DNA of 64,000 bases from NCBI RefSeq assembly GCF_000801335.2, contig NZ_JSEH01000010.1:62001-126000 (forward strand), in the 5' to 3' direction. The stretch comes from Desulfovibrio sp. TomC (GTDB lineage Bacteria > Desulfobacterota > Desulfovibrionia > Desulfovibrionales > Desulfovibrionaceae). Shown piece after piece: positions 50,491 through 58,998 of this stretch (its first letter is position 1; the number at the start of each line of letters is the position of its first letter). The notes beneath the pieces were generated by a model. That model was given only the letters and a program-made list of their open reading frames with translations, did no database searches and was not told the origin of the DNA. The position numbers and the translations under genes are program-made.

Positions 50491-51479
50491 TATATGGATG
50501 CGTAGAATTCAGGCGGCGACAGCTCGTTGGACTCAAACCAGCCCCGCTCGGACAGATGGCGGCGAATGTCCTGGCACAGCTCGCACTTATTGACGTAGCC
50601 TTCGGTCCTGGCCTCGTAGCCTTCCAGGGCGGCGGCGTAGTCGTACAAGCCGGCAATGCCGGATTCGGCCAGGGTGGTCAGGATGGGATAGCGTTCGGAA
50701 TCCAGCGGCGCACCCAGGTCGTCGACCCGGAAGGCCAGCCCGGAACACAGGCCGGGCACGTAGTCGCCGTACAGATCCATGTGAAAATGGCTGGTATCGG
50801 ACAGCTCCCGCAGACAATCCGGCGAGGCCTTGGCCAGGATCGTTTCCACCGGCTGCCGGCCAAGCGCCGGGGCAAAGAGGTCAAAGGCCCGCCCGCCCAG
50901 GTGAATCCAGGTGCGGTCCAGGATTGCCGCCGGATAGCCCGGACCGAAATGGTGGAGGTAGGCAGCAAAGGGATGTGTCGTCTCGGGATCGAACTGCTTG
51001 AGATCAGCCAGAAAATGTTCCTGCCAGGGAAAAACCGCCACGCCGGCGGCCCGGGCGGCGGCCATGACGCCAAGGGTCTTGGCCAGCGGCACGAAGCCGT
51101 TGAGCATGGGGCTCATCGACACCAACAGCGACCCCAGGCCCATGGAGCGCAGTTCGGTTAAGAGCTCCACGGCCTCGTCGGCGTCGTCGTACCACGCCCC
51201 GCTCGTCTCCACATATTCAATGCCCATGCCTGTCTCGGCTGCGGCCGCCAGCACCCCGGCCAGCCCCAGAGGATCGGCCAGCGGTTCGCCGCCGCCCACA
51301 TGCATGGTCACGGCCCCAAGCGAGAGGGCCTTGGCAAAGCAGGCCGCAGCCGTCCCCTGGTCGATATAGTCCGGCGAGCGCCCCGGCCCGCCGCGATAGA
51401 GACAGTGGGGACAGGCGCTTTGGCACTGGTAGGTGGCGATCAGCCCCCCGGAGCGCAGACTGGTGACACAGAGGGCCAT
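50490..51479 (-). CDS. Radical SAM protein
   Basis: The [4Fe-4S] S-adenosylmethionine motif is Cys19-QSA-Cys23-PH-Cys26 in ATYQCQSACPHCLYRG, followed by the SAM-binding VTMHVGGGEPLADP. The C terminus has a second Cys set (NKCELCQDI) that could hold an auxiliary cluster. The 329-aa length and the lack of a known accessory domain leave the reaction open. Translation starts 7 bases after the bcp stop, with AGGA overlapping that stop codon. It ends the operon lytic transglycosylase-bcp-radical SAM. Confidence 0.87.
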   Translation of the reverse strand: MALCVTSLRSGGLIATYQCQSACPHCLYRGGPGRSPDYIDQGTAAACFAKALSLGAVTMHVGGGEPLADPLGLAGVLAAAAETGMGIEYVETSGAWYDDADEAVELLTELRSMGLGSLLVSMSPMLNGFVPLAKTLGVMAAARAAGVAVFPWQEHFLADLKQFDPETTHPFAAYLHHFGPGYPAAILDRTWIHLGGRAFDLFAPALGRQPVETILAKASPDCLRELSDTSHFHMDLYGDYVPGLCSGLAFRVDDLGAPLDSERYPILTTLAESGIAGLYDYAAALEGYEARTEGYVNKCELCQDIRRHLSERGWFESNELSPPEFYASI

Positions 51480-51486
51480 GGGCGTC

Positions 51487-51975
51487 CTAGTTTCCAGCCA
51501 GCCCGGTGAGCGCGGCCAGCACGGCTTCAGCGTGGCCGGCAGCCTTGGCCACTTGCGGCCAGGCTTTGCGTACGACGCCCTTGGGATCGATAAGAAAGGT
51601 GGAGCGCACCGTGCCCACGCAGTCCTTGCCGCAGACCTTTTTGGCCCGCCAGGCCCCGTAGGCGGCCAGGGTCGTGGTGTCCGGGTCGGACAAGAGCGTG
51701 ACGGTCAATTCGTGCTTGTCGATAAATTTGCGGTGGCTGGCCGGCTTGTCGCGGCTTATGCCGACGACATCGGCCCCCAGGGCCAGGAACCGGGGCAGGA
51801 GTCCGGAAAATTCCACAGCCTCGGTGGTGCAGCCGCTGGTGGAATCCTTGGGATAAAAATAGAGCACCAGCCACCGGCCGGAAAAATCGGCCAGGGCGTG
51901 GTTGTGCCCGTCCGCGTCGGACAAGGAGAAATCCGGGGCCGGGCTGCCTTCGCCGGGCCAGGGGGTCTCGCTCAT
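51487..51975 (-). CDS. bcp: Thiol peroxidase, Bcp/PrxQ type
   Basis: This peroxiredoxin reduces hydroperoxides. Peroxidatic Cys49 sits in the motif FYPKDSTSGCTTEAVEFSGL; the next usual resolving position, five residues on, is Glu, so Cys115 or Cys119 (KKVCGKDC) may resolve. Other family features are VVGISRDKPASHRKF, LLSDPDTTTLAAYGAW and STFLIDPKGVVRKAW. The length is 162 aa. The ATG overlaps the stop of the lytic transglycosylase gene by 4 bases (ATGA). Confidence 0.95.
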   Translation of the reverse strand: MSETPWPGEGSPAPDFSLSDADGHNHALADFSGRWLVLYFYPKDSTSGCTTEAVEFSGLLPRFLALGADVVGISRDKPASHRKFIDKHELTVTLLSDPDTTTLAAYGAWRAKKVCGKDCVGTVRSTFLIDPKGVVRKAWPQVAKAAGHAEAVLAALTGLAGN

Positions 51976-52706
51976 GGCTTCTCCAGTTTGGCCGGAGGCA
52001 AGTCCCCGGCGGCCAGCTTCTGGTGGATCACACCGATCCCCTCGTCGGGATAGCGTAGACGCAACATGAAATAGCGGTCAACGACCTTTAAGACATAATC
52101 CTTGGTTTCGTCATAGGGCGGCACGCCGCCGTGTTTGGCCACGGCTCCGGGACCGGCGTTGTAGGCGGCCAGGGCCATGACTTCGGTCTGAAACCGGTCG
52201 AGCATAGCGCGCAGATACCGGGTGCCGGCGGCAATGTTGCGCTCGGGATCAAACGGCTCGGTCAGGCCCAGCAGCTTCTGGGTGTCGGGCATGATCTGCA
52301 TGAGCCCCTGGGCTCCCTTGGGCGAGACGGCACAAGGATTAAAGCGCGATTCCTGCTCGATCAGGGCATAGACCAGCCGGGGGTCCAGACCGTTTTTCTT
52401 GCTGTGGCTGTTGACCAGACCGAGGAGCTTGGCATCGACGATCACTTCCGGATACTTGCAGCTCGTGGCCTTTTTCTCGTTAAACTTGTGCCCGGCCTCC
52501 CGCAACATTTTGTCGCGCCGGCCGGCCGCCACCGGGTCGGGCAGGATCAGGCCGTGAATTTCCGTGGCCCCAGGCGAAGGGGCGCTGACCATCTTCGGAC
52601 CGGCCGCAGCCTGAGCCGGAGGCAACGGACAAAGACCGGTCGCGGCCAAAAACAGCATGGGCAACAGAACCCGAAAAAACAGGCGAGGCATCGCTTGGCG
52701 CATCAT
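51972..52706 (-). CDS. Lytic transglycosylase (Slt/MltC-like SLT domain)
   Basis: A signal peptide (LPMLFLAATGLCPLPPAQAA) leads into a periplasmic enzyme that cleaves peptidoglycan. The SLT domain (about 95-235) is clear: YALIEQESRFNPCAVSPKGA with catalytic Glu119, QGLMQIMPDTQKLLGL, NIAAGTRYLRAMLDRF and LAAYNAGPGAVAKHGG. A Cys (LCPLPP) in the signal region is not in a good lipobox. The length is 244 aa. It is the first gene of the three-gene operon with bcp and the radical SAM gene and lies 42 bases after the HerA-like gene, which may be co-transcribed. Confidence 0.93.
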   Translation of the reverse strand: MMRQAMPRLFFRVLLPMLFLAATGLCPLPPAQAAAGPKMVSAPSPGATEIHGLILPDPVAAGRRDKMLREAGHKFNEKKATSCKYPEVIVDAKLLGLVNSHSKKNGLDPRLVYALIEQESRFNPCAVSPKGAQGLMQIMPDTQKLLGLTEPFDPERNIAAGTRYLRAMLDRFQTEVMALAAYNAGPGAVAKHGGVPPYDETKDYVLKVVDRYFMLRLRYPDEGIGVIHQKLAAGDLPPAKLEKP

Positions 52707-52748
52707 CCGTTCCCTACCCCCTCAAGCGGGCTTTTACAAGGAAGGCGC

Positions 52749-54332
52749 TCAGCGGATCTGCCGACGCCACCGGTCCAGGGTGTCGGCGATAAAGTTCTTA
52801 TCGTTACACGGCCCGCTCCAGACCTCTGAGAACCGGGCGGTATCGCTTCTTGGCCGCTCATCGGCGGACAGTTCCCGCAATCGGATGCGCATGGGCACAG
52901 GCACGCCCTCGCCCACCACCACCGCTTCCTGGGTACGCAGGGCCGGGAGGGCGGCCAGCAGGCCGGCGGCATTTTCCGGCATGGCCCGACGCACGAACAG
53001 CTGGTCCTGCTCGTTGCTCATGCGCAGGGAAAAAAGCGTATTGACCTGGGACAGCACGGTTTCCGAGATTTCCGAGGGCCGCTGGGTGATAAGCCCCAGC
53101 GACACCCCATACTTGCGGCCTTCCTTGGCAATGCGCGAGAGCGCCCGCCGGGTGGGACCGAAGGCCACGGCGGAATCGCGCGGCACATAGCGGTGGGCCT
53201 CCTCGCACACGAGCAAAATGGGGACGCCGGTGCCCCGCTTGGTCCACAGGGCGAAATCGAAGATGAGCCGGCACAGGACCGAGACCACCACATCCACGAT
53301 TTCCGACGGCACGCCGGCCAGATTGAAAATCGTCATGGGCCGTCCATCGGCGGGCAGGCGCAGGTAGCGGGCCAGCACCTCGCCCATGACGTCTTCCACG
53401 GTGAGCTGGCCGAACATGAAGGAAAACCGGCGGTCGCGGCGCAGGGTATCGATGCGGCTCATCAGGCGCATATAGGGGATGGAACTTTCGGGCTTGTCGA
53501 GTTTGCCCATGCCGATCTTGAGCAGCTCCGTCACCCGGGCCAGCCGGTAGGGCACCGGCGTGTCGATGGTCAGCCCGGCCTCGTCGCCCCCGCTGCTGCC
53601 GCGCAGATATTCGGCCTTGGCCGCCATGACGCAATCCTTGAGAATATTGGCCTCGACCTCGCGGTAGGGCTGGCCCGTGCTGCAAAAAACCTGCACCATC
53701 TCCTCGAAATCGAGCAGCCAGTAGGGCAGGACCAAGGTGTCGGGGGTGACCATCTCGGCCATGTCGCCAAAGGCGGCGGCGTATTCGTCGTGGGGATCGA
53801 GGAGCACGATGTGGCCGTTTCGGTGGGCGGTCAGAATGGAACGCAACAGCACGGCCACGGTGCAGGACTTGCCCGAACCGGTGGTGCCGAGCACGGCGAA
53901 ATGTTTGCCGAGAAAATCGTCCACGATGACATAGGCCGGCACGTCCGAGTCCTGATGCAAGGCCCCGACCACCACGCTGGATTTGCTCGGCTTGGCGTAG
54001 ATGCGGGCCAGATCGGCGCTGTCGGTCCGGCACACCGCCGCCCCTAGGCACGGGTTGTGGGAAACGCCGCGCTGGAAGGTGAACGCGGCGTCCTCAGTGC
54101 CAAGGCTCTCGCCCAGAAGGGCCACCCGGGCCAAGTGCCGGTCGCCAGGGGTCACCGTTGCCGCCGGAGACGGGGTGAGAAGGGTCTGCACCAGCCCAAA
54201 GACCAGGGAGCGCGACGAAGGGATGACCACCATGTCGCCCACCGTCACTGTGGCAAAAACGTCGTCCCCAAGGACCACGGTCAATTCCGCGCCTTCTACC
54301 GCCGCCACATAGCCGAGTTCCTGTCGTTCCAT
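52749..54332 (-). CDS. HerA-like (DUF87) hexameric ATPase
   Basis: The 527-aa protein has an N-terminal HAS-barrel-like region (ELGYVAAVEGAELTVVLGDD, VTVGDMVVIPSSRSLVFGLV), Walker A in HFAVLGTTGSGKSCTVAVLL, VLLDPHDEYAAAF, Walker B in VPILLVCEEAHRYVPRD, an arginine-finger region (ALSRIAKEGRKYGVSLGLIT), and QRPSEISETVLSQVNTLFSL. Relatives pump DNA, often with a NurA nuclease; no NurA is encoded nearby. The start at 54332 has AAGGAAATC upstream. It precedes the lytic transglycosylase gene on the same strand. Its biological role is open. Confidence 0.87.
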   Translation of the reverse strand: MERQELGYVAAVEGAELTVVLGDDVFATVTVGDMVVIPSSRSLVFGLVQTLLTPSPAATVTPGDRHLARVALLGESLGTEDAAFTFQRGVSHNPCLGAAVCRTDSADLARIYAKPSKSSVVVGALHQDSDVPAYVIVDDFLGKHFAVLGTTGSGKSCTVAVLLRSILTAHRNGHIVLLDPHDEYAAAFGDMAEMVTPDTLVLPYWLLDFEEMVQVFCSTGQPYREVEANILKDCVMAAKAEYLRGSSGGDEAGLTIDTPVPYRLARVTELLKIGMGKLDKPESSIPYMRLMSRIDTLRRDRRFSFMFGQLTVEDVMGEVLARYLRLPADGRPMTIFNLAGVPSEIVDVVVSVLCRLIFDFALWTKRGTGVPILLVCEEAHRYVPRDSAVAFGPTRRALSRIAKEGRKYGVSLGLITQRPSEISETVLSQVNTLFSLRMSNEQDQLFVRRAMPENAAGLLAALPALRTQEAVVVGEGVPVPMRIRLRELSADERPRSDTARFSEVWSGPCNDKNFIADTLDRWRRQIR

Positions 54333-54671
54333 GATTTCCTTCCCTGCCCGGCCTGACGCCCGGACTGCCGGGACGTCCGGGTCCTGGATGTATCCCCGCA
54401 CTGTGACAAGACCGCTTCATCCCGGCCAAAGGCTGTGTCGCCATCCTGGCCCAGGCGCACCAGACGTTCCCGTCACGCGCGCGCGCCGGGTGTCCCGGTC
54501 CGCAGCCGACCAGCTTGCCCGCCAACGCCAGGAACCCCTTGAAAACTTTTCCTGGTTGGGGGAGCAGGCCCCGCCCCGCCCGCGATATCTTCCTGCCCCC
54601 CAGCCAGGGAGGGTCCGGGAGGGGGTTACCCCCTCCCGGCCGCCGGAGGCATTCCCCCCTCTTCTCTCACC
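54333..54671. other. Intergenic region, half of it repeat
   Basis: The left half (54333-54525) shows no gene, promoter or terminator I can support. The right half is repeat copy 9, which ends at the stop codon of the hybrid kinase. Confidence 0.5.
54534..54670 (-). repeat. Hairpin repeat copy 9, abutting the hybrid kinase stop
   Basis: On the minus strand, after the kinase stop: a purine leader (GAGAGAAGAGGGGGG), AATGCCTCCGGCGGCC, the stem GGGAGGGGGT/ACCCCCTCCC, GGACCCTCCC, a longer spacer, then AAAAGTTTTCAAGGGG. The stem is a third sequence type with full pairing. Confidence 0.8.
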
Positions 54672-56777
54672 CTACGCCCCCGGGCGCAGAGCCGCCTCTA
54701 TGGCTGTGGCCAGATCGCGGCGCAGCACAGGTTTGAGCAGCAGGTCGCGGATGCCGATGGCCCGCGCCCCTTCCTTGCTCATGGTCTCGCTAAAGCCGGT
54801 GAGCATCAGCACCGGCAGTTCCGGGCGCAGAGCCAGGGCGGCCTTGGCCAGTTCAGCCCCGGTCAGGCCCGGCATGTTCTGATCGGTAATAAGCAGATCG
54901 AAGGCGGCGGGGTCGTTGCGAAAAAGGGCCAGGGCCTGTTTCGGATCGCTCTGGGCCACCACTTTGTAACCCAGGGATTCCACCAGTTCCCGGCCGATGT
55001 CGGCCAGGGCCTGCTCGTCGTCAACGAGCAGGATGCGCCCGCGCCCCATGGCCGGATCGGCCACGGGCACGGCCGGCTCATCCGGGGCGTTGGCGGCCAG
55101 GGGCAGGTAGACGTCAAAGGTCGCGCCCCTCCCGGGCTGGCTTTTGACCTTGATCTCGCCCTTGTACTTGCGCACCACGCCATGGGCCACGGACAGCCCC
55201 ATGCCCGTGCCTTCCCCGGGCTTTTTGGTCGTAAAAAAGGGATCGAAGATGCGCTCCAGGATGTCCGGGGCAATGCCCGGACCGGTATCGCGCACCCACA
55301 GATGCAGGCAGTCGGCCAGGCCGGATTCGCCGGGCAGCGGGCAATTTCCGGCAGCCATCTCCTCCAGCCCCACTTCCAGGATGCCGCCGGTCTCGCGCAT
55401 GGCCTGGGCGGCGTTGGAGCACAGGTTCATGATGATCTGCTGGATCTGGGACGGTTCGGCCAAAATGGCGTCGCGGCCGGGTTTGATCATTTCGGTGATG
55501 GCAATGGTGTTCGGAACGGTGGCCCGGATAAGCTTCAAGGTTTCGCGCACCAGCGGCCCGACGCGCAGGTGGTTGGCCTCCTGATCGTTTTGGCGGCTAA
55601 ACGACAGGATCTGCAAGACCAGATCGCGGGCCCGGCGACAGGCGGCCAGGATGTGGCCGACGCGCCTCGCCAGCGGCGTATCGGCCGGGGCCTCGCCTTC
55701 GATCATCTCGGCAAAGCCCATGATGATGCCGAGGATGTTGTTGAAATCGTGGGCGATGCCGCCGGCCAGGGTGCCGATGGCTTCCATTTTCTGGCTCTGG
55801 CGCAGCCGGCGTTCGAGATTTTTGCGTTCGGTGATGTCATGGGCCACGAAGACCGTGGCCAAGGGGGCGTCGTCGGCATGGGTGAGCGGCGAAGAGGTGA
55901 TGAGAAATTCGCCGTGGAGCCTCGGGATGGCAATTTCCCGGGAGTGGTAGCGGCCGTCGGTCATTTCCAGGATGTCGGCGCTGCGCTCGCCGGGCTTGTC
56001 CTCGGCATCAAAGACAAAGGAGCATGGCCGCCCCACCACGTCGCGCGGGGCCAGGCCCAGGCGGTGGGCCATGGCCAGATTGAGGCGGCGCACGGCGCAG
56101 TCGCGGCCGATGACCACGACGAGGTCCTGGACGGAGTCAAAGGTGCCTTCCCATTCCCGTTTGGCTGATTCGATGAGATGGGTGACCCGTTCGCGCTCCT
56201 CCATTTCCCGGGTCAGCTTGCGGTTGGCGCTGGCCAGAGCGGCGGTGCGTTCGTAGACCAGGGTTTCGAGCCGGCTTTTGAGCGCCTTGAAGTCCCGCTC
56301 GGCCCGCCACTTGGCGCACAGCGAAGTGGCGAACTGCATGATCTCCTGGGGATGAAAAGGCTTTTGGATGTAGAGAAGCTTGTCCGCCGGGGGCACGCGC
56401 CGGGCAATGGTCACCGGATCGACGTCGGTAAAGGCCGTGACCACCACAATCTGGACCCAGGGATCAATAGCCCGGATTTCTTCGGCCGCAGCCAGACCGC
56501 CGCGCCCGGGAGGCATCCGGACATCGACAAAGGCCACGGCATAGGGGCGATTTTCTGCGGCCGCAGCCTGAAAGGCAGCCACGGCCTGCTCGCCCTGCCG
56601 GCAAAGCGTCAGTTCAAAACTTTGCTCCTGGACGGCATGCCCCGCTCCCAGACCGTCGAGTCCGTCCAGGATGTCGTCGGACGGGGCCAGAATTTCGGTG
56701 AACAGGTCCAGAATACGCCGCTCGTCGTCGGCCACGAGCAGACGCATGACTTCCGGCCTTGTTTCCGCTGCTCCCAT
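54672..56777 (-). CDS. Hybrid histidine kinase, receiver-PAS-kinase-receiver
   Basis: Domain order in this soluble 701-aa protein: N-terminal receiver (LLVADDERRILDLF, Asp85 in VAFVDVRMPP, Lys in YIQKPFHP), a coiled-coil linker (about 160-205), PAS (about 208-318), HisKA with His343 in GGIAHDFNNILGIIMG, HATPase (NLCSNAAQAM, DTGPGIAPDI, GTGMGLSVAHGVV), and a C-terminal receiver (ILLVDDEQALADIG, Asp632 in LLITDQNMPG). It probably relays phosphate from the N-terminal receiver's input through to a separate phosphotransfer protein. AGGGAG precedes the ATG. No response regulator gene is adjacent. Confidence 0.94.
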   Translation of the reverse strand: MGAAETRPEVMRLLVADDERRILDLFTEILAPSDDILDGLDGLGAGHAVQEQSFELTLCRQGEQAVAAFQAAAAENRPYAVAFVDVRMPPGRGGLAAAEEIRAIDPWVQIVVVTAFTDVDPVTIARRVPPADKLLYIQKPFHPQEIMQFATSLCAKWRAERDFKALKSRLETLVYERTAALASANRKLTREMEERERVTHLIESAKREWEGTFDSVQDLVVVIGRDCAVRRLNLAMAHRLGLAPRDVVGRPCSFVFDAEDKPGERSADILEMTDGRYHSREIAIPRLHGEFLITSSPLTHADDAPLATVFVAHDITERKNLERRLRQSQKMEAIGTLAGGIAHDFNNILGIIMGFAEMIEGEAPADTPLARRVGHILAACRRARDLVLQILSFSRQNDQEANHLRVGPLVRETLKLIRATVPNTIAITEMIKPGRDAILAEPSQIQQIIMNLCSNAAQAMRETGGILEVGLEEMAAGNCPLPGESGLADCLHLWVRDTGPGIAPDILERIFDPFFTTKKPGEGTGMGLSVAHGVVRKYKGEIKVKSQPGRGATFDVYLPLAANAPDEPAVPVADPAMGRGRILLVDDEQALADIGRELVESLGYKVVAQSDPKQALALFRNDPAAFDLLITDQNMPGLTGAELAKAALALRPELPVLMLTGFSETMSKEGARAIGIRDLLLKPVLRRDLATAIEAALRPGA

Positions 56778-56810
56778 GGCGCTCCCTGCTTCGAGACCTG
56801 CGGGCAGGCC

Positions 56811-58223
56811 TCAAGGCATTTCTGATCGATCGTTTTTTTCGGCAGCGGACGGTTTGGCCCCGGGCCGGGCCTTGGCCCGTTCCGGCTGGACCGCGGCGGG
56901 CCGGGCCTGGACCGGGGCTGCCGCCGGCGTAAACGGTTTGGGTCCCTGGACGGACGAGCCCGGGGCCGAGGCCCCCGGAGCTTGTGCTGCGGCCGGCGAG
57001 GGCGGAGCCGGTTGCCCAGGAGCCGCCGGGGCCGGGACTGCCGCCGAGGCTGGGGCTTGGGCTGCTGCCGGGGTCGGGGTCGGGGCTGGGGTCTCTGACG
57101 GAGCCCCAACCGAAATGACCGGGGTGTCCGGGGCGACGGGAATGATCGGGGCCGCCGGGGCAGGTGCGGGCGACGCCGGGGCCTTGGGAGCGGCTGTGGC
57201 TGCTTTGGACGCGGCCGGCTTGGACGCGGCAGCCGGGGGCAGCGGGTGGCCCTGGGGGACGGCTGGCTGGACCGCCGGGGCGCTTTGCGCCGGGAACGGC
57301 ACGGCCGTCGGCTGTCCGACCGGGGCCGCCGGCTGGGTGGCGACGACTGCCGGCAGGGTCACCTCTTCCACGGCCGAGAGCCGGGACAGGTTCTCATGGG
57401 CCTGGGGATAGAAACGCGGATTGGCGGCAATGGCTTTCTCGAAAAACTCCTGGGCCTTGTCCTTGTTGCCGGCCTCCATGTAGCACACGCCGAGGTTATT
57501 GAGCGCTGCCGATTCCGAGCCCACACCGGCGAAGGCGGCATAGGCCTCGTCGTAGCGGCCGAGTCTGCACAGGGCCAATCCAAGATTGTTGGAAAATTTG
57601 ACGGATTTTTTCGAAGCGACCGCCTTGTGGAAGGCGCTGGCCGCTTCTTCGCCGCGTCCGAGCAACAAAAGCGAGATGCCGCGATTGTTCTCCACGTCGG
57701 CGTCGAACGCCTTGGCCAGGGAGGCGTCGGACACGGCCAGGGCCACATCCGGGTGGCCGTCGCGGTTTTCAAGCGTTCCCAGCAGGGCCGCGGCCCGGGA
57801 GAGCCCCGGGTCCAGGGCCAGGGCCTTGGTCAGATACGGACCAGCCTGCCCCCGGCCACCGCCCAGGTACAGGGCGAAACCAATGCCCTGCAGGGCCGGA
57901 GCATACTTGGGGTTGGCCTTGATGGCCTGCTGATAGGCGTCAAGAGCCTGGGGATAGGCCCCCGTGCCGAGATACAGGTCGCCCAGGCGGGTATGGGCCG
58001 TGGCGGCGTCGGCCCCGGAGTTGAGCGCCGCCAGATACAGCCGGCCGGCCTCGCCCCGATCGCCCCGGGCCATGGCCGCATCTCCGGCGGCAATACTCGA
58101 GTTGCCTGTTGCGGCCGCGCCCGGCCCCTTGCCCTTGCCTGCCGAAGCCCCGCAACCGGCCAGGGCCAGCAGACCCAGCCCCACAACCACGAGAACGATG
58201 CCCGTTCGCAACTGCCTTTTCAC
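56811..58223 (-). CDS. TPR lipoprotein, TadD-like
   Basis: The GTG start at 58223 has AGGAG about 9 bases upstream and gives a canonical lipoprotein signal, RTGIVLVVVGLGLLALAGC, with Cys24 lipidated. TPR units follow (about 45-310), for example AHTRLGDLYLGTGAYPQALD, LGLALCRLGRYDEAYAAFAG and LNNLGVCYMEAGNKDKAQEF. The last 150 residues are a low-complexity Pro/Ala tail. TPR lipoproteins (TadD) belong to Tad pilus systems, and this gene is divergent from two TadE-like genes, so that role is likely. Total 470 aa. Confidence 0.83.
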   Translation of the reverse strand: MKRQLRTGIVLVVVGLGLLALAGCGASAGKGKGPGAAATGNSSIAAGDAAMARGDRGEAGRLYLAALNSGADAATAHTRLGDLYLGTGAYPQALDAYQQAIKANPKYAPALQGIGFALYLGGGRGQAGPYLTKALALDPGLSRAAALLGTLENRDGHPDVALAVSDASLAKAFDADVENNRGISLLLLGRGEEAASAFHKAVASKKSVKFSNNLGLALCRLGRYDEAYAAFAGVGSESAALNNLGVCYMEAGNKDKAQEFFEKAIAANPRFYPQAHENLSRLSAVEEVTLPAVVATQPAAPVGQPTAVPFPAQSAPAVQPAVPQGHPLPPAAASKPAASKAATAAPKAPASPAPAPAAPIIPVAPDTPVISVGAPSETPAPTPTPAAAQAPASAAVPAPAAPGQPAPPSPAAAQAPGASAPGSSVQGPKPFTPAAAPVQARPAAVQPERAKARPGAKPSAAEKNDRSEMP

Positions 58224-58557
58224 CCTGGTTTCTCCTGTCTCCATGGCCGGAACATAGCAGACCCGGTCTGGCGGGTAAACACGGGCCGTGATCGACCTGT
58301 CCATCGACAATGGATCAGACCCCCTGGCCGAGCCTGCGGAAACAGGCGGTTTCGCCCAGGCTGTTCCACATTTCCTGGAACGCCAACCGGCCAAACCCGG
58401 CGCAACGGCCGCCCCTTCTCTAGCAACATACTTAAATATAAATATAAAACTTTCAAGACCGCCGTTTTCACCTTCTGGCATGATTCTTTCAGACATAGGG
58501 GAAAATACGCTCCCCACAATGAAAAGGCAGGATCGTGCCCAACACGGGAATATCGCC
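58224..58557. other. Divergent, partly AT-rich promoter region
   Basis: This 334-base region between the TPR lipoprotein gene and the first TadE-like gene has a strongly AT-rich core (58432-58458, ACTTAAATATAAATATAAAA type) that could hold promoters for either strand. TGGCATG-ATTC-TTTCA at 58476-58491 resembles a sigma-54 site but lacks the -12 GC. No gene is seen. Confidence 0.45.
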
Positions 58558-58998
58558 ATGAAACGATTCCATAGAGAGGAACGCGGCGTCGCAGCCATCG
58601 AAGCAGTCTTGGGGATGTTGATTCTTGTTCCGCTGCTTCTTGTGCTTGTCGAAGCGTCGCGGGCTCTGCTCGAATACTCCCAGCTGCAAAATGCGGCCAT
58701 GGAAGGGGCACGAATGGTGTCTCGGCAAAACGGCGACCCGTCAGGCGTGGCCGATTACATGAAGAGCCTTTTCCAGAATTCCGACGCATCATCGACTCTC
58801 GCTGGGCAGGCGCCTACGGTCACCGTCGGTTCCCGGGACAGTTCCAACAACGTAACAGTGCAGGTGGACCATGTCTTCTCGCCTTTTTTCGCGTCGCAAT
58901 CCGACAGCCAGGGCGGCTCAGGCCTTTTCAGCCTTGTGGGAACAGATGCGCTCACCCTTTCAGCCAAAGTCGTCACCGCGTTGCCGGCTCCAAACTGA
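58558..58998 (+). CDS. tadE: TadE-like pseudopilin
   Basis: The 146-aa protein has an N-terminal prepilin-like site: Gly10 followed by VAAIE with Glu at +5, then a hydrophobic helix (AVLGMLILVPLLLVLVEASR). This is the TadE pattern of Tad/Flp pilus minor pilins, processed by a prepilin peptidase. The C-terminal half is a Ser/Asn-rich periplasmic domain. The start at 58558 has GGGA upstream and places the cleavage site after a short basic leader (KRFHREERG). It overlaps the next gene by 53 bases if that gene starts at 58946. Confidence 0.83.
   Translation: MKRFHREERGVAAIEAVLGMLILVPLLLVLVEASRALLEYSQLQNAAMEGARMVSRQNGDPSGVADYMKSLFQNSDASSTLAGQAPTVTVGSRDSSNNVTVQVDHVFSPFFASQSDSQGGSGLFSLVGTDALTLSAKVVTALPAPN

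Noticed and set aside
16315-54332. Possible Sir2-HerA anti-phage pair
   Set aside because: The sirtuin (16315-17076) and HerA-like ATPase (52749-54332) are about 36 kb apart. The sirtuin is a complete CobB type in the Tol operon. Defence Sir2-HerA genes are adjacent.
58476-58491. Sigma-54 promoter before the first TadE-like gene
   Set aside because: TGGCATG-ATTC-TTTCA lacks the near-invariant GC at -12; kept only as a note.
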